Assembly: GCA_946479785.1 (NCBI GenBank)
Contig: CAMLHQ010000013.1
Coordinates: 1 to 54,473 of the forward strand
Direction of reading: 5' to 3'
Origin: an uncultured Nitrospira sp.
Lineage (GTDB): Bacteria; Nitrospirota; Nitrospiria; Nitrospirales; Nitrospiraceae
Length of the DNA: 54,473 nt
Shown here one piece after another: positions 49,049 to 54,473 of the stretch. Within the stretch, counting starts at the first letter, position 1. Each line of letters opens with the position of its first letter. Under the pieces are notes generated by a model. That model was not told the origin of the DNA. It saw only the letters and a program-made list of their open reading frames with translations, and made no database searches. Made by a program: the position numbers and the translations under genes.

Positions 49049-50764
49049 TTACCAACGACGTGCAGAGACCAACAGGGACACGACGTCTTCGGGAACGAGC
49101 GGTTTTGCGAGAAAATAACCTTGGCCGTACTCACACCCGAGCGATCGCAGCATCGCCAGGTGCTCGGCGGTTTCTACGCCTTCGGCGATGACCTGACGCC
49201 CAAGCTGATGGGCCAGCGCGATGATGGTTTTCACGATCGCAAGCGCGTCGTCGTCGGTGCCCAATCGCCGGACAAACGACTGGTCGATTTTGAGGAACTT
49301 GATCGGCAACTGCTGAAGATGACTCAACGACGAATATCCTGTCCCAAAATCATCCAAACACGTGTCGACCTGTTGAGCTTTAATTTCCGCGAGCACCCCG
49401 GTCACCGCTTCAGGATTCTGCATCATCTCCGACTCCGTGATCTCGATCTTGAGACTGGACGCATCGATGCCGGAATCGGCTATCACATCGTGGATGAGGC
49501 GTGCGAGGTGGTCCTGTGCAAAGTGTTGAACGGAGAAATTGACGCTCATGGTCAGCGGACGGATGCGTGGAAATTGGTCGCGCCAGATCTTGAGCTGTCG
49601 ACAGGCTTCCCGAAGACTCCATTCGCCGATCCCCTTCATTAACCCCAGCTCGGTAGCGATCTCCAAAAATCCATCCGGCCTGGTCAACCCATATTCGGGA
49701 TGTTGCCATCGAAGCAACGATTCGAAACCCGCAATGCGGCCCCCCTGCAACTCGACAATCGGCTGATACACGAGCCTAAACTCCTTATTCTCCAGCGCCT
49801 GCCTGAGATCCCCTTCGAGTTTCAAGCGGGCCATGGCTTGCTGATGCATGGCCTTGTCGAAGATGACAAACCCGGCCCGACCGATCGCCTTAGCCTGGAG
49901 CATAGCCGTCGTGGCATCGCGCAGCAGATGCTCCCCGTTTTCATACCCGGCATGACTGCACGTAATACCGATGCAGGCGGTGAGAAACACCTCGCGGCCT
50001 TCCAGCATAAAGGGCGTCGAAAATTCCTGCTGGAGACGGTCGGCCACCCTGGTCGCATTGCCGACCGCTTTCAAATTATCGAGCAGGAAGGTAAACGCAT
50101 CTCCCTCAATTCGCGAGACGGTGTCGGCGGACCGGACTTTGCGTAGGATCCGCTGGCTGACTTCAATCAGCAGGCGATCGGCCGAAGAAGGTCCCAAACT
50201 GCTATGCACCATTTTAAAACCGTCCAGGTTGAGATGGAGGACGGCGAACAGATGCGCCGGCTGACGCCGGCTTTGCAGGAGAACACGATCCAACCGGTCA
50301 AGAAACAACGCCCTATTCGGAAGGCCGGTCAGCGAATCGTGAAACGTTTCTAGAAACAACCGCTGCTCAGCCTGGCGCTTCTCTTCAATCAGCCGTTTTC
50401 GTTCCAGCACCTGGGTGACCGCATGTCCGAGCCGGCCGAGCCGGTCCTTCAGGAGGTAATCCGCGGCGCCGGCCTTCATACACTCCACCGCCATGTCCTC
50501 ACCCATACAACCCGACACGATGATGAACGGGAGATCAAGGCCCCGCTCTTTCATCAACCGCAGCGCGTCTTGCGCCGTAAACTGCGGCATGGAAAAATCA
50601 GAGAGGATAAAATCTGGAGGCTGATTGAGTTCGCGAAGATACGCGTCTTTGGAATCGACTCGGCGGTAGGTCAGATCAAACCCTGCCTCGCGAAGCACGT
50701 CAATCATCAGCTCCGCATCGGTTGGCGAATCTTCTAGTAACAGGAGATTGAGGCTCGTCGGCAT
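49049..50764 (-). CDS. Receiver-GGDEF-EAL signalling protein, probable c-di-GMP phosphodiesterase
   Basis: A 571-residue cytosolic protein. The receiver domain (about 4-120) has EDS at 11-13 and phospho-acceptor Asp56. The GGDEF domain (about 145-300) is degenerate: the active-site motif reads EGDAF, so cyclase activity is unlikely. The EAL domain (about 315-565) reads ESLLRW where EALLRW is usual but keeps ITESEMMQN and DDFGTGYSSL and KIDQSFV, so hydrolysis is plausible. ATG 50764 is chosen for its AGGGA 6 bases upstream; the frame extends to 50869. It could counteract signals read by the PilZ protein. Confidence 0.92.
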   Translation of the reverse strand: MPTSLNLLLLEDSPTDAELMIDVLREAGFDLTYRRVDSKDAYLRELNQPPDFILSDFSMPQFTAQDALRLMKERGLDLPFIIVSGCMGEDMAVECMKAGAADYLLKDRLGRLGHAVTQVLERKRLIEEKRQAEQRLFLETFHDSLTGLPNRALFLDRLDRVLLQSRRQPAHLFAVLHLNLDGFKMVHSSLGPSSADRLLIEVSQRILRKVRSADTVSRIEGDAFTFLLDNLKAVGNATRVADRLQQEFSTPFMLEGREVFLTACIGITCSHAGYENGEHLLRDATTAMLQAKAIGRAGFVIFDKAMHQQAMARLKLEGDLRQALENKEFRLVYQPIVELQGGRIAGFESLLRWQHPEYGLTRPDGFLEIATELGLMKGIGEWSLREACRQLKIWRDQFPRIRPLTMSVNFSVQHFAQDHLARLIHDVIADSGIDASSLKIEITESEMMQNPEAVTGVLAEIKAQQVDTCLDDFGTGYSSLSHLQQLPIKFLKIDQSFVRRLGTDDDALAIVKTIIALAHQLGRQVIAEGVETAEHLAMLRSLGCEYGQGYFLAKPLVPEDVVSLLVSARRW

Positions 50765-50983
50765 TGCCATCCCTGGCTCTAGCAGCCCGTACCTCTCATC
50801 GCAAGCCGAACGAAGCTGTCCTAGCTCGCGATCTATTTGGAGTATAGAATGAGACTGGCCACCGGCCAATAAAATCTTACGTATTCAAACACCTTAGGCA
50901 ACAACCCTGGTGGGAGTTATGATGACAAACGATCTGGCAGGATTCCGAATCGGTGAGAATAACTCCATCGACCGACAAGGCTC

Positions 50984-52381
50984 TCACAGATGGCTTTTCA
51001 TATATTCGTTGATCCGCTCAACATCGTCGTAGACAAGCCTCCGCCGTCTTAACAGCAACATGGTCTTGGCTCGAATAGGCCGCAGGTAAGCCTGATAGCG
51101 TGCTGCACTTCCTCCGTGGCCGAGCATCCCGGCTGCGCGGGCCGCGCGTTCCACCGCGTGGTAGACACGCTGGACACGGTAGTTGCGCAACACCTGCGAA
51201 AGAATCGTATAGCCGGCGAACAACACGGAGAGATAGGTCCCGATGCCAGCCAGCATTTGAGGATTCAAGAAAAACGGCGGATCATGACTGTAGAAACTCA
51301 ATGCCCCTTCGTGCAGCGGGTAATAGAGATCGCGTTGAGGGTCGGTGTCCGTCACCTTCGTTGCATTGAACGGAATACCTTTGATCAGGTCGTGCATCTG
51401 TTCCGATAGTTTGGTCGCGATCTGGTACACCTCATATTCACTCAGGTCCGTCGAAGTCGCGAGCATCGTTCGCGTGCCGATGGTTGTCAATTCACGCGCC
51501 GCCGCCTTATAGATCGCGGCCGGAATCGACAGCGCGTCAAGGTAGGGATAGAGCATCTTCAGAGCCGAGGCATGTTCGATCGAAAGCAATTGGAGATCGT
51601 TCGACCGTAGAAGGCGCTGCATCACTTCGGCATTCAACGCCACAAGAAAAAACCCGACGTCAAATTCTCCGGTTTCCAATTTGGCCGCCGCTTGTTGAAA
51701 GTCCAAATCGGCTCCCTGCCGATCCACAACGATGCCATCGTGATCGAGCACCAACTGTGCGAGGACTTCCGTGGCGCCACCGGCCGGACCGAGATACGCC
51801 TTGGCATGGGAACGGATCTCGCGTAGGTCCGTCCACCCGGATTGTTTTCTCGCGACGACATGCAACGGGGATTTATATAGGGGCATGAGCGCACGGATAC
51901 GAATCGACTCGTGCAATTTTTTGGGAACCAGCTGCTCCCCGATCGACAAGGTACAACTCGGCGGCCGCTCGAAATGCAGCGGCAACCCGTCTTCCACGAA
52001 CGTCAGGTGTGCGGCCCCCGCATTGACATAGTAGATACTGTCGAGCGAGCCACAGGATTCCTTCGCAATAAAATCCGGCACGATGTTCAAATGGAGGAAT
52101 CGCTCGAGCCTGGTCGGCGTGTTGAGCACCTGCGCGATACGCGGGCCGAGTTGCGCCCCTGTACTGCCGGGAGGCCCGCTCAGGAGATAATAGGTCGTAT
52201 GGGTACGGACGACGAGCGTTACAATGAGAACGGTCAAGGGAATGACGAGCAGAAATAGGACTGCCCATCCGGCCGTGTTTGCCAGCAGGTCGCGCCAGAG
52301 CGGCTTATGGGAAAAGCGACGCCAGCGGCGGTGCACGCTCTTGAACAGACGATAGGACCCGGGACTGACCATCGCGAGCAT
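50984..52381 (-). CDS. Membrane-tethered TAXI-family solute-binding protein
   Basis: A 465-residue protein with a transmembrane helix near 37-60, a periplasmic TAXI-type (TRAP-associated extracytoplasmic) binding domain (about 65-375), a second helix near 385-405 and a basic cytoplasmic tail (about 405-465, RAARAAGMLGHGGSAARYQAYLRPIRAK). Normal TAXI proteins are soluble or lipidated and work with a DctQM permease; none is adjacent, and here the domain is anchored at both ends. A sensor or scavenger role is possible. Confidence 0.82.
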   Translation of the reverse strand: MLAMVSPGSYRLFKSVHRRWRRFSHKPLWRDLLANTAGWAVLFLLVIPLTVLIVTLVVRTHTTYYLLSGPPGSTGAQLGPRIAQVLNTPTRLERFLHLNIVPDFIAKESCGSLDSIYYVNAGAAHLTFVEDGLPLHFERPPSCTLSIGEQLVPKKLHESIRIRALMPLYKSPLHVVARKQSGWTDLREIRSHAKAYLGPAGGATEVLAQLVLDHDGIVVDRQGADLDFQQAAAKLETGEFDVGFFLVALNAEVMQRLLRSNDLQLLSIEHASALKMLYPYLDALSIPAAIYKAAARELTTIGTRTMLATSTDLSEYEVYQIATKLSEQMHDLIKGIPFNATKVTDTDPQRDLYYPLHEGALSFYSHDPPFFLNPQMLAGIGTYLSVLFAGYTILSQVLRNYRVQRVYHAVERAARAAGMLGHGGSAARYQAYLRPIRAKTMLLLRRRRLVYDDVERINEYMKSHL

Positions 52382-52505
52382 AGTAGGGATTCCACCGGTC
52401 TAGATCAACGGAGACAACGCATCCGGTTACGACTCGTTGACCGAATCGTGATAGAGTATCGCCATTCCTTCACGATTCCTCACGACTCGTGAGTACAGTC
52501 TCTCC

Positions 52506-53141
52506 ATGAATCGACTACTCCCATCCATCTTCCTCATCACGCTGGTTGCCGGTCTGTTCGTCTCATCCGGTATCGCTTATGGCCAAGGGCGTCACGGCGA
52601 CGTTATGGTCACCGTCGCCAACGACAAGGTCATCGCATTGCCTGCAGGTGGCAGCGCGATCGAAGAAGGATTGGGAGCCAATGAAACGGTCCAAAACACG
52701 GCCGCGCGAGGGCAGACCGGCTTTGCGCAGACTTCTACAAGATTGCTAGGGTTCACTTCCGAACTGCGGCGGTGGGCCGACGTACCGTTGACGGGAGAGG
52801 AGCGAGTCGAACGGCATCAGGTGCTCCCACGCCTTATCGTCGTTCAAACGAACCGCCAGCTTTACGGCTTCCAGGAAGGGCGCGGGCATTGGACGAATGA
52901 ATCGCTCGGCGCCAGCGAAGCCGTGACACAGATGCATGGACACGGGCACGTGGCCGTCGTCATCACGAGTGAACGCGCACTGGCCTTCTCCTCGTTCACC
53001 GGAGGATTCTTCTCGCTCCCCTGGTCGACCGACGAACGTGTTCTCTCAGTGGAAGAGACGAACGACGCGGTGATGGTCCGCACCTCGACCCGCCTGTTGG
53101 CCTTCCGCTCGCAAACGACCGCATGGGGAGAAGTCAAATAA
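52506..53141 (+). CDS. Secreted protein with five 39-residue repeats
   Basis: A 211-residue protein with a signal peptide (about 1-26, ending AYG). The mature part is built of repeats with an exact 39-residue period: units start at 37 (VANDKVIA), 76 (TSTRLLGF), 115 (TNRQLYGF), 154 (TSERALAF) and 193 (TSTRLLAF). Each opens with a T-x-x-R/Q-x-x-G/A-F strand followed by a loop and a second strand; the last is truncated. The pattern suggests beta-propeller-like blades or a solenoid. No known family recognised. TACAGT lies 6 bases before the ATG, a possible -10 of a leaderless message. Confidence 0.75.
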   Translation: MNRLLPSIFLITLVAGLFVSSGIAYGQGRHGDVMVTVANDKVIALPAGGSAIEEGLGANETVQNTAARGQTGFAQTSTRLLGFTSELRRWADVPLTGEERVERHQVLPRLIVVQTNRQLYGFQEGRGHWTNESLGASEAVTQMHGHGHVAVVITSERALAFSSFTGGFFSLPWSTDERVLSVEETNDAVMVRTSTRLLAFRSQTTAWGEVK

Positions 53142-53159
53142 AGGCGGATAGCACTGCTG

Positions 53160-53597
53160 CTACATCCGTCCCTCATCGAGTTCGATCACATCGGCCCACG
53201 TAGAGACAGAGGGAAGAGAACTGACGGCCACGCCGCGTTTGATGGCGATGTCTTGGAGACGTCCTTGAAAGCGCTGGCGAGCCGCGTCGTCTTTCGGACG
53301 AGAAGACAGCAGAATGTGATTCCATTGTGCGATCTCTTCCGGCGTCCGTGTCTTGCCATGGGCATGGACCCATCCCAGGAATTCTTCATCCGATCCACCG
53401 GCCAACACACGCCGCTCAAACGCGTGTGGATCAATTCCGAGAAAGTCGATCAGATGTTTATCAAACCCCGTCGTGATGTAGTTGTAGTCCTGAATATGGC
53501 CCGCATGCCGCAATCGAATCTTGTCAATGAACCGTCCCAAGTGCGCAATGCCGCCGAGAAGTATTTTGGGGCTGCGAGGATAGGACGGCAAGGTCAT
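53160..53597 (-). CDS. DUF5069-family protein
   Basis: A 145-residue cytosolic protein. MTLPSYPRSPKILLGGIAHLGRFIDKIRLRHAG at the start, DYNYITTGFDKHLIDFLGID and FLGWVHAHGKTRTPEEIAQWN are recognised as the DUF5069 pattern; function is unknown. The start at 53597 is chosen because family homology begins there; the frame extends to 53648. It is convergent with the repeat-protein gene 18 bases away. Confidence 0.8.
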   Translation of the reverse strand: MTLPSYPRSPKILLGGIAHLGRFIDKIRLRHAGHIQDYNYITTGFDKHLIDFLGIDPHAFERRVLAGGSDEEFLGWVHAHGKTRTPEEIAQWNHILLSSRPKDDAARQRFQGRLQDIAIKRGVAVSSLPSVSTWADVIELDEGRM

Positions 53598-53767
53598 GAT
53601 TGATGAGTTGGTTGGTTCGGACACGTCGAACCATACACACGAGGACAAAAGAAGTCTAGAGAGCCTTAAGCACTTTCGTGTGAATGTGATGGGCCTGGTT
53701 TGTCCTGTCCGGGTAGCAGCGTGGTAGCCGATGGTGTTGAAGATGGAAATTCAAACCCAGACAAATA

Positions 53768-53802
53768 GCGGGGCAGCCAGAGATTTGCGTGACTGCCCCC
53801 GC
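53768..53802 (-). terminator. Stem-loop downstream of the 53.9 kb mini-gene
   Basis: A GC-rich stem (GCGGGGCAG/CTGCCCCCGC, one bulged C) with a loop of about 15 bases, 60 bases after the stop of the gene at 53863 on the minus strand, followed there by TATTTGT. Confidence 0.6.
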
Positions 53803-53862
53803 TTCGGATCTTAGCTTAGCCCAAGAGCAGACATGAGACTTCCACGATATGCAAAACGATCA

Positions 53863-54021
53863 CTACGATTTGCCATTCTGCCTTGCGTCGAGCAGTTTCT
53901 CGGAGAGATGATACAACATCTCCGATAGGGCTTGTAACTCAGCGTCAGTGAGATCATCTATTTTTAAGAGGGCTTCCGTGGCGCGTAAGTATTCCCGAAC
54001 ACTTTGGCGATGCTCAAACAT
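53863..54021 (-). CDS. 52-residue helical protein
   Basis: Translation from ATG 54021 gives MFEHRQSVREYLRATEALL... to ...LLDARQNGKS, 52 residues predicted as two helices with a DDLTDAELQALSEML turn. It resembles the next gene upstream (54071-54256) in the pattern REYL/LDYL, LL, then L-x-x-x-EL-x-x-L. No family recognised. It lies 49 bases after that gene on the same strand. Confidence 0.55.
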   Translation of the reverse strand: MFEHRQSVREYLRATEALLKIDDLTDAELQALSEMLYHLSEKLLDARQNGKS

Positions 54022-54070
54022 AGCACACCTGTCACGAGCGGCAACGGAGGTTCAGGAAACGACATGATGC

Positions 54071-54256
54071 TTATTGCTTGCTACAGACGACCAGGACCTT
54101 TTGGAGTTCAGCCATGGAATACTCGAGAACTTCCAGTTCTTCCTTCGAGAACCGCAAAGAGCCCGGTGTACTCAGTGCTGCCAAAAGTTGGTCGCAAGAA
54201 CAGAGGTAGTCCAGAATTTCTTTGCGAAACGAGAGAGTGAGAGAGGGAGAGTCCAT
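54071..54256 (-). CDS. 61-residue helical protein
   Basis: Translation from ATG 54256 gives a 61-residue protein beginning MDSPSLTLSFRKEILDYL and ending AELQKVLVVCSKQ; the frame extends to 54367 but the closing segment is low-complexity-like and AAGGCGG lies 7 bases before 54256. Predicted as two helices around FSKEELEVLEYSMAEL. It and the 52-residue protein form a tandem pair of similar layout. Function unknown. Confidence 0.55.
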   Translation of the reverse strand: MDSPSLTLSFRKEILDYLCSCDQLLAALSTPGSLRFSKEELEVLEYSMAELQKVLVVCSKQ

Positions 54257-54455
54257 CGGACGACCGCCTTTCTCACAAGATGTCGGCGGTCGGGCCTTCC
54301 TAGAGGCCGTCGGCAGGTTGTGTTGGAGTAGGATGCATAGTGTGAGCGCATGAGCGGAGTGTGTCAAGTGGAGTCGAGAGCACTAGCCTGCTTCCAGATT
54401 CCAATCGCTGAAATGACTCGCGGTTTTCATACTTTCTTTCGAGGAAATTTCTCCG

Positions 54456-54473
54456 ATGAATCAAGACGTTCCA
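54456..54473 (+). CDS. Possible 5' end of a gene cut by the window edge
   Basis: ATG AAT CAA GAC GTT CCA runs off the window. GAGGA lies about 10 bases upstream. Six codons are too few to judge; it is listed only as a possibility. Confidence 0.25.

Noticed and set aside
1..54473. CRISPR array, insertion sequence, prophage or replication origin
   Set aside because: No regularly spaced repeats, transposase, phage structural gene or DnaA-box cluster was seen on either strand.

Overview
The window looks like a piece of a Nitrospirota (Nitrospira-type) chromosome. This is an inference from the estimated moderately high G+C, the many lipoproteins and secreted envelope proteins, c-type cytochromes beside a molybdenum-cofactor/Tat maturation cluster, and a complete Tol-Pal operon. 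No rRNA or other taxonomic marker is present to prove it. Genes are densely packed, mostly on the minus strand, with many ATGA or TGATG stop/start overlaps. I see no insertion sequence, prophage or CRISPR array.

Layout. 1-5.3 kb: an orphan HExxH-motif protein of the peptide-modifying hydroxylase type, a lipoprotein, a small zinc ribbon, an RqcH/NFACT protein and a receiver-only response regulator. 5.3-15 kb: an RNA-binding RRM protein, then a long minus-strand run: HtrA, TatC, Mrp, MoeA, MobB, a membrane-anchored six-haem cytochrome and a three-gene ABC-2 exporter. This reads as cofactor insertion, folding/quality control and export functions for a periplasmic molybdoenzyme, with electron transfer. 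15-22 kb: a GT2 glycosyltransferase, a carbamoyltransferase translationally coupled to a polytopic membrane protein, a lipoprotein with a catalytically dead caspase-like domain, and a monohaem cytochrome c with a good sigma70-type promoter.

22-35 kb: one long minus-strand run, tolQ-tolR-tolA-tolB-pal-ybgF-ybgF-mutL-miaA-mtnP-pfkB-TPR lipoprotein-rodZ. It joins outer-membrane constriction and cell-shape functions with mismatch repair, tRNA modification and methylthioadenosine salvage. 35-37 kb: tRNA-Asp and tRNA-Val with a tRNA-like duplicated 3' segment next to them, then xerD. 37-45 kb: an LpoA-like binding protein, a site-2 protease and trpS, followed by small envelope proteins, a bifunctional-nuclease-family protein, an MBL hydrolase, a SUMF1-like protein and an NlpC/P60-like lipoprotein.

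45-54.5 kb: mostly small or unrecognised genes. They include a 54-residue zinc ribbon, a PilZ protein, two paralogues of an unrecognised family with apparently leaderless promoters, a ferredoxin reductase-type flavoprotein, a REC-GGDEF-EAL protein, a membrane-tethered TAXI-type binding protein, a secreted protein with an exact 39-residue repeat, a DUF5069 protein and two tiny helical proteins that look like diverged paralogues.

The strongest candidates for something undescribed are the paralogue pair at 46.2-47.6 kb, the 39-residue repeat protein at 52.5 kb, the dead caspase lipoprotein at 19.4 kb and the orphan HExxH protein at the left edge.
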